Shown here piece by piece: positions 32,189 to 40,154 of a stretch of 64,000 nt of DNA (positions within the stretch are counted from its first letter, which is position 1; each line of letters starts with the position of its first letter). Source of the stretch: DATFVJ01 sp035517695 (GTDB lineage: Bacteria; Actinomycetota; Actinomycetes; Streptosporangiales; Streptosporangiaceae); the NCBI GenBank assembly GCA_035517695.1, contig DATIYI010000282.1:1-64000 (forward strand), in the 5' to 3' direction. Under the pieces are notes generated by a model. That model was not told the origin of the DNA and searched no databases. It saw only the letters and a program-made list of their open reading frames with translations. The translations under genes were made by a program, and so were the position numbers.

Positions 32189-34201
32189 GTGCCAGCGGGC
32201 GGTGCGCGATGGCACGATGGCGTCGTGGGGACAGATCGCCGCGAGGTGCGGTCCCGGGTGGACGCGATCAGCCGGGCGGCTATAGAGTGCGCCGCCGACG
32301 CGATCATCGCCTTCGATACCGATCGCACCGTTTTGCTGTGGAATCCCGCCGCAGAACGGATGTTCGGCTGGGCCGCAACCGAGGTGGCGGGACGTGACCC
32401 GCAGATCATCCCCGAGGAGCTGAAGGCCGAGCACAATGGCGTGCTAGAGCGGGTGCGTAGCGGCGGCCAGATTTCCTTCGCGACCCGTCGCATCTGCCGT
32501 GACGGCGGCCTGCTTGACGTGCGGATCGATACCAGCGCGTTGCGTGACGTGGGCGGTGAGGTGATCGGCTGGGTGAACGTCTGCCACCGCGTCGGCCAGG
32601 ACGACGCGGCCAGGCACCACATGGCACAGCGAGCCCGGGTGGTGCGCCGCCTCGCGGGCGTGGTGGCCGACATGGCCGCCCAGCGGGACCTCGAATCGGT
32701 GCTTGACCGCATTGCTGCCAGCCTGCGCGAGCTCACCAGCGCGGACGCGGGCGGCTTCGTGCTCATCGAGGGCGGCGAACTGCGCCTCGTGAGCCTGGAC
32801 GGGCTGCCGGAAAGACTGCGCGGCCGCAGCGCCCGGCTAGCTGACAGCATGGTCGGGGAGCTGATGCGGGGCGGCAAGACAGTGATGATGGCAACCGGGG
32901 CGACCGCCAGGTTCGATGACATGATCTGGTCGGCGCTGCCGGGTCTGCACACGATCGCGATCGGGCTTTCGCACGTGGCCGGTCGCCCCTATGGCGCGCT
33001 TTACGCGCTCTACAGCAGGCGCAAGGTGGGGCATATCGAACTCGAACTGCTTGAACTGCTCGCCGGTCACGCGGGCGTCGCGCTCACCAATGCGATGGCA
33101 TTCGAGGAGGTCGTCAGGCAGCGGGCGCATGAACGTGCGGTGATCGATGCGAGCGCCGACGGCATCGCGGTGCTCGACGCGGCCGGCCTTGTCAGGCAGT
33201 GGAACCCGGCAGCGCACCGGCTGACCGGGGTTTCCGCGGAAGATGTGCAGGGCAAGCCCCCGCCGTTTCCGCTGCCCGCGCCCGGCTCGAAGGCGACACA
33301 CAAGCTCACCAACGGCCACTGGCTCGACGTGCTCTGCACCGCCCTGGCCGGCGGCGACGAGCGGGTACTGGACTTCCGTGATGTGACCGCGGCCAAGGAA
33401 CTGGAGGAGGCGAAGGATCTCTTCCTCGCGACCACAAGCCACGAACTGCGTACGCCGATCACTGTCGTACACGGGTTCGCGAGCACGCTGGCGAGCCGGT
33501 GGGACAAGCTGACCGACACCGATAGGCGCAGCGCGGCCGCGATCATCGCGGAGCGCGCCGGATCACTTGGCCGTCTCGTCGAGCAACTGCTGCTTGGTTC
33601 ACGTGCGGGTGCGGACGAACTCACCGTCACCAACGGCCCGTTCGACCTGGCCGGGCTGCTGCGCGCCGCCGCGGTGGCGTTCCGGCCCCTGTCCGACGAG
33701 CACACGCTGCTCGCGGACATTCCATCGGACCTGCCCGCGGCGTTCGGGGACGCGATGGCGACCGACATCATCGCCGGGCAGTTGCTCGAGAACGCCTTCA
33801 AATATTCGCCATCGGGCGGCACGGTGACGGTTCGCGCCCGGGCTGTGGCCGACCGGATCGACGTCACGGTCGAGGACGAAGGCATCGGCATCTCGCCGAG
33901 CGATCACGAGCGCGTCTTCGAGCGGTTCGTTCAGGGAGAGGCGGGTGACCGGCGCCGGTTCGGCGGCATCGGCCTGGGCCTGTACATCGTCCGCAGGCTC
34001 GCCCACGCGCAGGGCGCCCAAGTGCAGGCTCGGTCAAGAACCGGCGGCGGCACCATCATGTGGCTCCGGCTGCAACGGGCGGACGCCCAGGCGACCGCCG
34101 ACGCCTCACCGGCCAACGCCTCACCGGCCGGCGGCTTGCTGGCCGTTCAGCCGTTGACAGAAGTTCGCTCGCGCCGTTCGCCGCCCGCCGCGTCAAGGTA
34201 A
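32189..34201 (+). CDS. PAS-GAF-PAS sensor histidine kinase
   Basis: About 670 residues, no membrane segment. Order: PAS (AAIECAADAIIAFDTDRTVL, residues 30-140), GAF (residues 160-310), second PAS (RAVIDASADGIAVLDAAGLV, 315-400), HisKA with the phosphorylated His in TTSHELRTPITVVHGFA, and HATPase with LLENAFKYSPSGGTV and GIGLGLYIVRRLAHAQGAQV. It is a cytoplasmic sensor; the PAS and GAF domains may bind a cofactor or ligand. The start is uncertain: GTG 32189 is the longest, and GTG 32225 is closer to the PAS domain. No response regulator gene is next to it. Its 3' end overlaps the convergent ABC gene by 55 bp. Confidence 0.9.
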   Translation: MPAGGARWHDGVVGTDRREVRSRVDAISRAAIECAADAIIAFDTDRTVLLWNPAAERMFGWAATEVAGRDPQIIPEELKAEHNGVLERVRSGGQISFATRRICRDGGLLDVRIDTSALRDVGGEVIGWVNVCHRVGQDDAARHHMAQRARVVRRLAGVVADMAAQRDLESVLDRIAASLRELTSADAGGFVLIEGGELRLVSLDGLPERLRGRSARLADSMVGELMRGGKTVMMATGATARFDDMIWSALPGLHTIAIGLSHVAGRPYGALYALYSRRKVGHIELELLELLAGHAGVALTNAMAFEEVVRQRAHERAVIDASADGIAVLDAAGLVRQWNPAAHRLTGVSAEDVQGKPPPFPLPAPGSKATHKLTNGHWLDVLCTALAGGDERVLDFRDVTAAKELEEAKDLFLATTSHELRTPITVVHGFASTLASRWDKLTDTDRRSAAAIIAERAGSLGRLVEQLLLGSRAGADELTVTNGPFDLAGLLRAAAVAFRPLSDEHTLLADIPSDLPAAFGDAMATDIIAGQLLENAFKYSPSGGTVTVRARAVADRIDVTVEDEGIGISPSDHERVFERFVQGEAGDRRRFGGIGLGLYIVRRLAHAQGAQVQARSRTGGGTIMWLRLQRADAQATADASPANASPAGGLLAVQPLTEVRSRRSPPAASR

Positions 34202-34929
34202 GCGTCGATGATGCCTGTCACGTCGTCGCCATCCATTATGATCTTACCCTTTTCCAGCCAGATCACCCGGTTGCACGTCTGCTCGACCTCTTCGAGGTTG
34301 TGCGCGACGAGAAAGACCGTGCCCGCCTGCCGGCGCAGTTCCTCGATCCGTCTGTGGCTCTTGCGCCGGAACTCGGCGTCGCCTGTGGCGAGTGCCTCGT
34401 CGACGAGCAGGACGTCATGGCTCCTGGCCGAGGCGATGGCGAACCTGAGCCGCGAGCCCATGCCGCTCGAATACGCTTTCATCGGCAGGTCGATGAACTC
34501 ACCTACCCCGGAGAAGTCGACCACCTCCTGGTAGCGGTCCTTGGTCTCCTGCCGTGTCATGCCCATGGCCAGGCAGCCGAGCACGACATTTCGGTCGCCA
34601 GTGAGGTCGTCCATGAGCGCGGCGTTCACACCGAGCAGTGACGCTTCGCCTGTTGTGTAGACGGCGCCTTGCTCGGCAGGAAGCAACCCGGCGATAGCGC
34701 GCAGCAGCGTGGACTTGCCCGATCCGTTCCGCCCGATGACGCCGATCGCGTCGCCACGGTAGGCCACGAACGAGATGCCGCGGATCGCGTGCACCTCGCG
34801 GACGGATGGGCGGTGCTGCCGGCGCATCAGCCGCATCAGCGCGGTCGCGGCCGTGCCCTTGTCACCGCCCGCGCCGTAGACGCGGTAGACGATATGCAGG
34901 TCATCCACGATGACCATGGGGTCAGCCAC
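34147..34929 (-). CDS. ABC transporter ATP-binding protein, polysaccharide export type (Wzt/TagH-like)
   Basis: 260 residues from GTG 34929, with GGAGG 11 bp upstream; the start overlaps the permease stop by 8 bp. Walker A GVIGRNGSGKSTLLRAIAG, signature LPMKAYSSGMGSRLRFAIAS (SSGM variant typical of polysaccharide exporters), Walker B DVLLVDEALATGDAEFRRKS, and H-loop FLVAHNLEEVEQTCNRVIWL. The RPSVREVHAIRGISF segment before Walker A is also typical of TagH/Wzt. It powers export of a cell-surface glycan (teichoic acid or galactan in relatives). Confidence 0.92.
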   Translation of the reverse strand: MADPMVIVDDLHIVYRVYGAGGDKGTAATALMRLMRRQHRPSVREVHAIRGISFVAYRGDAIGVIGRNGSGKSTLLRAIAGLLPAEQGAVYTTGEASLLGVNAALMDDLTGDRNVVLGCLAMGMTRQETKDRYQEVVDFSGVGEFIDLPMKAYSSGMGSRLRFAIASARSHDVLLVDEALATGDAEFRRKSHRRIEELRRQAGTVFLVAHNLEEVEQTCNRVIWLEKGKIIMDGDDVTGIIDAYLDAAGGERRERTSVNG

Positions 34930-35980
34930 GGCCGTACACCGCCTCCGCGTGCCAGAAGTAAAGGAAGCCGACAATGAGCGCCACCAGGGCCCAGCCGACA
35001 GCGAGCAGCCACAGGTCTCTGGGGCTGCTGAGCGGAGCCGGATGGCAGTACGCCGACCAGTACGGTTTGCTCGTCGGATGCTTGCCGTACCACCAGCACT
35101 TGGGGAAGTTGTATGGCTTCGCACCTGGGGCGCTCAGCCGCTGCGACTTGAGCAGGGCGTCCCTGACGAGCGTGATGTAGACCGCCGCCGGATTGGCCTG
35201 CAGCAGCGCCTCAAGTTTGTGGTGATCCTGAAGCCGGGCCACCGTCCGAAGGCTGAAGATGACGCCGGACAGATACATCCAGGTTCGAAGCATGAACGGC
35301 AGCAGCTGGCTGAAATCGTCGACTCCCGCGCCGGTGCGCGCGATCATCATTCCGGAACCCACGTTGAATATCGCCTGGAGCAACAGCGCGGGAACTACGA
35401 GCACCCAGTACCAGGTGATCGGCTCGCCGGTCGCAAGCACAATAGCGGCGAGCACCAGCATGGACAGCATCGTCTGCTGTAGTTCCACCACGACATAGCC
35501 GAGGGGCAGGCAGGCGCGGGGAAAGGTCAGCGCACGGATCAGCGATAGATTGTCGTTGACGACCCGCGAGGCGACCAGGAACGACCGCTGGGTGAAGTTG
35601 AAGATGAAAACCCCGGTGACCAGGAATGCGAGGAAATTCGGGACCCCGCGGCTGGTGCCGAGCAGCACGCCGAAGATCAGGAAGTAGACGCCCGCGTTGA
35701 GCAGGGGGGTGAGGACCTGCCAGAGCTGGCCGAGCCTCGCCTCGGTGTACATCGCCACATTGCGCGCGGTCGCGAAGGTCAGGATGAAATGCCTTCGCTG
35801 CCAGAGCTGGCGTATGTAGGTGAGCAGCGGCGGTCGAAGCGCGCTCGGCCGCAGGCCGTACTCCGCGGCGAGCTCGGCCAGCGGCTCATCGGGCAGCCGG
35901 GTGACCTCCCCGACCGGCGTGATACCGGACAGCGTGCCAGGGCCGCTGAGGCTGCCGCCGGGTCTGGCTGATCCGCTCAT
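34922..35980 (-). CDS. ABC-2 type polysaccharide export permease (TagG/RfbD-like)
   Basis: 352 residues from ATG 35980 (MSGSARPGGSLSGPG). Six membrane segments, including LTPLLNAGVYFLIFGVLLGT and LWLLAVGWALVALIVGFLYF. The cytoplasmic N-terminal part with PPLLTYIRQLWQRRHFILTF matches ABC2 membrane proteins for teichoic acid or O-antigen export. A hydrophilic extracellular stretch (FPKCWWYGKHPTSKPYWSAY) precedes the last helix. The ATPase gene follows with overlap. The divergent MarR gene with two palindromic sites is 160 bp upstream and may control it. Confidence 0.9.
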   Translation of the reverse strand: MSGSARPGGSLSGPGTLSGITPVGEVTRLPDEPLAELAAEYGLRPSALRPPLLTYIRQLWQRRHFILTFATARNVAMYTEARLGQLWQVLTPLLNAGVYFLIFGVLLGTSRGVPNFLAFLVTGVFIFNFTQRSFLVASRVVNDNLSLIRALTFPRACLPLGYVVVELQQTMLSMLVLAAIVLATGEPITWYWVLVVPALLLQAIFNVGSGMMIARTGAGVDDFSQLLPFMLRTWMYLSGVIFSLRTVARLQDHHKLEALLQANPAAVYITLVRDALLKSQRLSAPGAKPYNFPKCWWYGKHPTSKPYWSAYCHPAPLSSPRDLWLLAVGWALVALIVGFLYFWHAEAVYGRG

Positions 35981-36078
35981 GGGGCCGAGCCTATTTCGGG
36001 TTGGAGGCCCACAGGCACAGATCCCCTTCGCTCGAGGTGCGGGTTCATCAATGGATGCGCCATCCGCCTGACGGCTAG

Positions 36079-36095
36079 AGTTGTAGCGCGCAACT
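36079..36095. promoter_or_regulatory. Inverted repeat AGTTG-N7-CAACT, upstream site
   Basis: AGTTG TAGCGCG CAACT, 47 bp before the MarR start and 99 bp before the divergent permease start. Shape and spacing suit a MarR dimer. The same arms recur at 36121-36137. Confidence 0.6.
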
Positions 36096-36120
36096 ATCCG
36101 GCCCAACGGTATACCATCAG

Positions 36121-36137
36121 AGTTGCAACGTACAACT
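36121..36137. promoter_or_regulatory. Inverted repeat AGTTG-N7-CAACT, downstream site
   Basis: AGTTG CAACGTA CAACT ends 4 bp before the MarR start codon (GTG 36142), so a bound protein would block the ribosome binding site region or the promoter. The centre-to-centre distance to the first copy is 42 bp, four helical turns. Confidence 0.65.
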
Positions 36138-36141
36138 GTGA

Positions 36142-36762
36142 GTGGCCGGGGCTGAAGAAACGGCTGGGAAGCCGCGAACACAGCTTGGGAAATGGGAAAC
36201 AGCCTGGGAAAGGGGAAGAGCGGTGGAGCAGATCGCGGCGGGCGGGCCGCTCGGGGAACTTCTCGGCCAGTTGCTCAGGGCTGCCGGTCCTGCCGAGGCG
36301 CCAGCCGCGGTGCCCGGGCCGCAGGTATCGCCGTCCGAGGCGCGGGCGCTGCTCGAGCTGCTCGCCGCACGCGGGATCGCACAGGGAGATCTGGCCAGCC
36401 TGCTCGGGCTCGAGAAGAGCACGATAAGCCGGCTGGCCGCGGGGCTCGAGCGCAAGGGCTGGATAAGGCGCGGGCGCGACACGGCGAATCAGCGCTACGT
36501 CAGGCTCCACCTCACGCCGGAGGGGCGCGCGGTGGCCGCGCGCATGTGGCGAGAGTGGCAGGATCGCCAGGACCGTATCCTCGGCGCGCTCAGCGACCAG
36601 GAGCGCGCCGGGCTCGCCGTTGGGCTCGGCGGGCTGATCCGCGCCCTTGCGGCCGAAGGCTTGATCGGGGAACTACCTAGCGACGCTGAGCACATCGCCG
36701 CGGCTACGTCCGCACCCACGTCCTCGTCCCACCCGGCATTGCGATCGCGACCGGGCATTTAG
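36142..36762 (+). CDS. MarR family transcriptional regulator
   Basis: 206 residues from GTG 36142. The winged helix-turn-helix reads ALLELLAARGIAQGDLASLL, GLEKSTISRLAAGLERKGWI, RRGRDTANQRYVRLHLTPEG, the MarR recognition helix and wing. About 45 extra N-terminal residues and an Ala/Ser tail are unlike the compact family average of 150. Two AGTTG-N7-CAACT sites in its own upstream region suggest autoregulation, and possibly regulation of the divergent polysaccharide exporter. Signal unknown. Confidence 0.88.
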   Translation: MAGAEETAGKPRTQLGKWETAWERGRAVEQIAAGGPLGELLGQLLRAAGPAEAPAAVPGPQVSPSEARALLELLAARGIAQGDLASLLGLEKSTISRLAAGLERKGWIRRGRDTANQRYVRLHLTPEGRAVAARMWREWQDRQDRILGALSDQERAGLAVGLGGLIRALAAEGLIGELPSDAEHIAAATSAPTSSSHPALRSRPGI

Positions 36763-36931
36763 CCTGCCTTGACCCGCCAGCGGTCTCGAGCCGCAGCCTG
36801 GGCACGCTGCCCAGGAGCGCCTATAGCCGCAGGTAACCAACATCTGGTGTTTCTGTGGCTCATTTCCACACCATCGGCATCACGCGGTTTCCGACCCAGT
36901 TCGGCTGGGCATCTCCGCTCGTACCACGTCC

Positions 36932-37402
36932 GTGTGGATCTCTGAGTTTTGGCTGGCGGAGGCGGCTGCCCGCCGGAGGGAGGTGAGGACGTCGAGTACG
37001 GTCCTGCTCCCGTATACGCCCGCCAGCGTCGCGGTCGCACGGCGCCGCCTGACCGCCGAGCTGCTCGGCGCGGGAATCCGTGAGCCAACCGCCCAAGACG
37101 CCGCCCTGGTGATGAGTGAGCTGCTGAGCAACGCGCTGCGGCATGCGAACCCGCTGCCGGACGGTCACGTGCGGGTGGGATGGGCGATCGACGCGGACAT
37201 GCTGGAGGTCACCGTCAGTGACGGCGGCGCCGTGACCCGGCCACGTGCTTCGCGGCCGTCACTTTCTTCACTCGGCGGCCGGGGTCTGTCGATCGTTGCC
37301 CACCTGACCTGGGGCTGGGGGGTACGCACCGACGATGGCGGTACGACGGTATGGGCGGTGCTCCCGGTGCCTCCGGTGAACGGCGGACGCCAGTCAACAT
37401 AA
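36932..37402 (+). CDS. ATP-binding anti-sigma factor/RsbW-like protein (HATPase_c)
   Basis: About 156 residues (GTG 36932) or 139 (GTG 36983, next to GGAGGGAGG). The N box is ALVMSELLSNALRHANPLPD, G1 is VTVSDGGAVTRP, G2 is LGGRGLSIVAHLTWGWGV, and the end is TTVWAVLPVP. This is the GHKL ATPase fold of SpoIIAB/RsbW-like switch proteins, numerous in streptomycetes, which bind sigma factors or anti-anti-sigma proteins. A STAS gene lies 1.4 kb downstream after arginine deiminase. Confidence 0.87.
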   Translation: MWISEFWLAEAAARRREVRTSSTVLLPYTPASVAVARRRLTAELLGAGIREPTAQDAALVMSELLSNALRHANPLPDGHVRVGWAIDADMLEVTVSDGGAVTRPRASRPSLSSLGGRGLSIVAHLTWGWGVRTDDGGTTVWAVLPVPPVNGGRQST

Positions 37403-37443
37403 GTTGCATAACAGGGCGTGAAAGTGGTGATACTCACAGTGAC

Positions 37444-38748
37444 GTGACGCTTGAGGACAGAGTGAGGGATCCGGGGGTAACCGTGAGCCACACCCACGGC
37501 GTGGACAGCGAGGTCGGTCGGCTCGGCACAGTCCTGCTGCATCGTCCGGGTCTGGAGCTGCGCCGGATAACCCCACGAAGCAGAGCCAAGCTATTGTTTG
37601 CCGCCATACCCTGGGTCGGCCGCCTCCAGCAGGAGCACGACGGGTTCGCTGCGACGCTGCGGCGCTGCGGCGCCGAGGTCCGCTACCTCACCGAACTGCT
37701 GCAAGATGCCCTCGAGTACCAGCCGGCCCGCAGCGAGGCAATCACCTCCCTGCTCGGCGACGGAAGGCTCGGTGATGAACTGCGCGGCTACCTCCGGTCG
37801 TACCTGAGCGACCTCGCTCCTGAGCGGCTCGCCCAGGTTCTGGTCGGCGGCCTTGTACACGAAGAACTCAAGCCAGGGCGTGGGGTCGTCTACCAGCTTC
37901 TAGATCCCCACGAGTTCATCGTCGACCCGCTGCCCAACCTGCTGTTCATCAGGGACTCGAGCGTGTGGATCGGGGACAGGGTCGCGGTCACAAGCCCGGC
38001 CTTGGCGATCAGGCAGCGCGAGGCCACCCTGTTGCAGCTCATCTATACCCACCATCCGAGGTTCGCGGGAACCAAGCGGCTATACCACCCTGGCCTCGAG
38101 CCACTCGAAGGCGGGGACGTGCTGGCGCTCGCCCCAGGCATCGTCGCGGTCGGCACCGGCGGTTGCACGACCCCCGCCGGGGTAGAGCGCCTCGCCAGCC
38201 GCATGTTCGATGCCGGGCTCGCACATACCGTCCTCGCGGTGCCGATGCACGGCCATCGGGCGTCCCTGCATCTGGACACCGTGTGCACGATGGTCGACGT
38301 GGACACGGTGGTGATGTTCCCCGCCGCTGCCTACACGCTCACGGCGCACGTGATCACCGTGCGTGCGGAGGGTCCAGGCGTGCTGCGGGTATCGCGGCCC
38401 ATGCCATTCCTCGAGGCCGCCGCGCAGGCCATGGGAATCGACCGGCTCAGGGTTATCGACACGGGCCTGGATCCGGTCTCTTCCGGTCGGGGGCAGTGGG
38501 ACGACGGCGGCAATATGCTCGCGATCGCACCGCGGGTGGTCGTCGCCTACGAGCGCAACGTCGACACCAACGCGACGCTCGAAGCCGCGGGAATCGAGGT
38601 CATCCGGGTGCCGGGCAGCGAACTTGCCTGCGGGCGTGGCGGCCCCCGGTGCATGACATGCCCAGTCAGCAGGGAACCCGCCACAGAGCCCGCTGCGCCC
38701 GCGCCCGTGGCGGCGATGGCCGCGCCGCGCTTTGCCCGGCGTGGCTGA
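37444..38748 (+). CDS. arcA: Arginine deiminase
   Basis: About 434 residues. Conserved blocks: VDSEVGRLGTVLLHRPGLEL, FIVDPLPNLLFIRDSS (catalytic Asp region), GLEPLEGGDVLAL, HRASLHLDTVCTMVD (catalytic His/Asp) and GGPRCMTCPVSR with the catalytic Cys. It hydrolyses arginine to citrulline and ammonia. Starts at GTG 37444 and GTG 37483 are both possible. The family is about 410 residues; the Ala/Pro-rich C-terminal tail is extra. No arcB, arcC or arcD gene is adjacent, so the pathway is not clustered here. Confidence 0.94.
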   Translation: MTLEDRVRDPGVTVSHTHGVDSEVGRLGTVLLHRPGLELRRITPRSRAKLLFAAIPWVGRLQQEHDGFAATLRRCGAEVRYLTELLQDALEYQPARSEAITSLLGDGRLGDELRGYLRSYLSDLAPERLAQVLVGGLVHEELKPGRGVVYQLLDPHEFIVDPLPNLLFIRDSSVWIGDRVAVTSPALAIRQREATLLQLIYTHHPRFAGTKRLYHPGLEPLEGGDVLALAPGIVAVGTGGCTTPAGVERLASRMFDAGLAHTVLAVPMHGHRASLHLDTVCTMVDVDTVVMFPAAAYTLTAHVITVRAEGPGVLRVSRPMPFLEAAAQAMGIDRLRVIDTGLDPVSSGRGQWDDGGNMLAIAPRVVVAYERNVDTNATLEAAGIEVIRVPGSELACGRGGPRCMTCPVSREPATEPAAPAPVAAMAAPRFARRG

Positions 38749-38823
38749 CAGGCCAAGGCGCCGAGTACTCGATCAGTGCACTCAGCGTAACCATCTGGCC
38801 CAGGAGCCTCAGGGACCGGTAGG

Positions 38824-39186
38824 GTGCCGCACGTGGAGCTTAAGGTCTCGAGCCAATCTCAAGGCGATCAAGCGATCGTTACCGTATTGGGTGAAATCGA
38901 CTTGTACACCGCGCCTCGGCTGCAGGGCGAGCTCACGGCCGTGCTGGACGGCGGCCGTCCGGTCCGGATCTTGGTTGATATGTCCGGGGTCGAGTTCTGT
39001 GATTCCACTGGCATGAACGTCCTGCTCGCCGCGATGAAGCGGGCGGGCGAGTACGGCGGCGGGCTCGACCTCGCCGGCCCCCGACCTGCAGTTCGCAAGA
39101 TCTTGCAGGTGACCGGGCTTGATTCGGTTTTCACCGTCGTCGATGACACGACCGGCGCCGCGGGGGAAGGGGCCGCAGCCGGCTAG
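38824..39186 (+). CDS. STAS-domain anti-anti-sigma factor
   Basis: 120 residues from GTG 38824. ALPHA/BETA pattern of SpoIIAA/RsbV: GDQAIVTVLGEIDLYTAPRL, ILVDMSGVEFCDSTGMNVLL, PAVRKILQVTGLDSVFTVVD. Ser in CDSTGMN is the residue phosphorylated by the cognate RsbW-like kinase. It frees a sigma factor when dephosphorylated. The RsbW-like gene at 36932 is a nearby candidate partner, though arginine deiminase separates them. Confidence 0.92.
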   Translation: MPHVELKVSSQSQGDQAIVTVLGEIDLYTAPRLQGELTAVLDGGRPVRILVDMSGVEFCDSTGMNVLLAAMKRAGEYGGGLDLAGPRPAVRKILQVTGLDSVFTVVDDTTGAAGEGAAAG

Positions 39187-39416
39187 GGCGCGTCCCGTGG
39201 AGCTTGGTGGATGCGGGCGGTGATCGAGGCGGGCGGTCGGCAACGCCCTGCTTGTCCTCGAGGAGCCGATACTGGAGCTGTCGGCGACGACGACAGAGCC
39301 GTCCGCGACCCGGGTCGTCGTCTGGGTCGCGGGCGGCACCTTCGCGCCGCCGAAGATCCACGGGACACCAGCCCTCTAAGTCCGCGTGCCCCTGTACAGG
39401 CCTTAGGATCGGCGAC

Positions 39417-40154
39417 ATGTCCCAGACCGGTGACACCGCGGCAGTCATTCCCGCCAGGGACGAGTGCGACCGTATTCACGCGACCGTCGTGTCGGCGGGG
39501 GCGCTACCAGGGGTCGACCTCGTGATCGTCGTGGACGACGGTTCACGCGACGGCACCGCGCGCGTGGCGGAGGCGGCGGGCGCCCACGTCGTGCGGCATG
39601 CCAGGAGCCGCGGCAAGGGCGCGGCCATGGAGGCGGGCGCGGAGGCGGTCCGCCTCCTCGACGCCGTCGAGCGCCGCGGCAAGCCGCGCCACCTGCTGTT
39701 CCTCGACGCCGATCTCGCGGAAACCGCCTGTAACGCATTTCCGCTGATCGAGCCCGTCCGTGCGGGGACCGCTGACATGACGATCGCAATGTTCGCGAAC
39801 CGGGTGAAGGTTGGCGGGCACGGTTTCGTGGTCCGGCTTTCCGGCTCCGGAATCCAGCGGGCCACGGGCTGGCAGCCAACGCAGCCGCTCAATGGCCAGC
39901 GATGCCTCACCAGGGACGCGTTCGAGAAGGCGCGACCGCTCGCCAGCGGATTCGGCGCGGAGACCGCGCTCACCATCGATCTGCTGCGGCGCGGCCTGCG
40001 GGTCACCGAAGTGGAGGTCGACCTGGCGCACCGGGCAACGGGTGCCGACTGGCACGGCCAGCTGCACCGCGCCCGCCAGTTCGCCGACGTGGCCGTCGCG
40101 CTCGTCGCCAGGCGATCCCTGCTGCCAAGCGGATCACCGCCCACCCGAGGATGA
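39417..40154 (+). CDS. GT2 family glycosyltransferase
   Basis: 245 residues from ATG 39417. The GT-A fold shows AAVIPARDECDRIHATV, VIVVDDGSRDGTARVAEAAG, ARSRGKGAAMEAGAEAV and HLLFLDADLAE (the metal-binding DAD). This is the family of polyprenyl-phosphate sugar synthases and related enzymes. Its TGA overlaps the ATG of the next gene, a membrane mannosyltransferase-like protein. A supply of lipid-linked sugar to that enzyme is a sensible but unproven link. Confidence 0.9.
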   Translation: MSQTGDTAAVIPARDECDRIHATVVSAGALPGVDLVIVVDDGSRDGTARVAEAAGAHVVRHARSRGKGAAMEAGAEAVRLLDAVERRGKPRHLLFLDADLAETACNAFPLIEPVRAGTADMTIAMFANRVKVGGHGFVVRLSGSGIQRATGWQPTQPLNGQRCLTRDAFEKARPLASGFGAETALTIDLLRRGLRVTEVEVDLAHRATGADWHGQLHRARQFADVAVALVARRSLLPSGSPPTRG

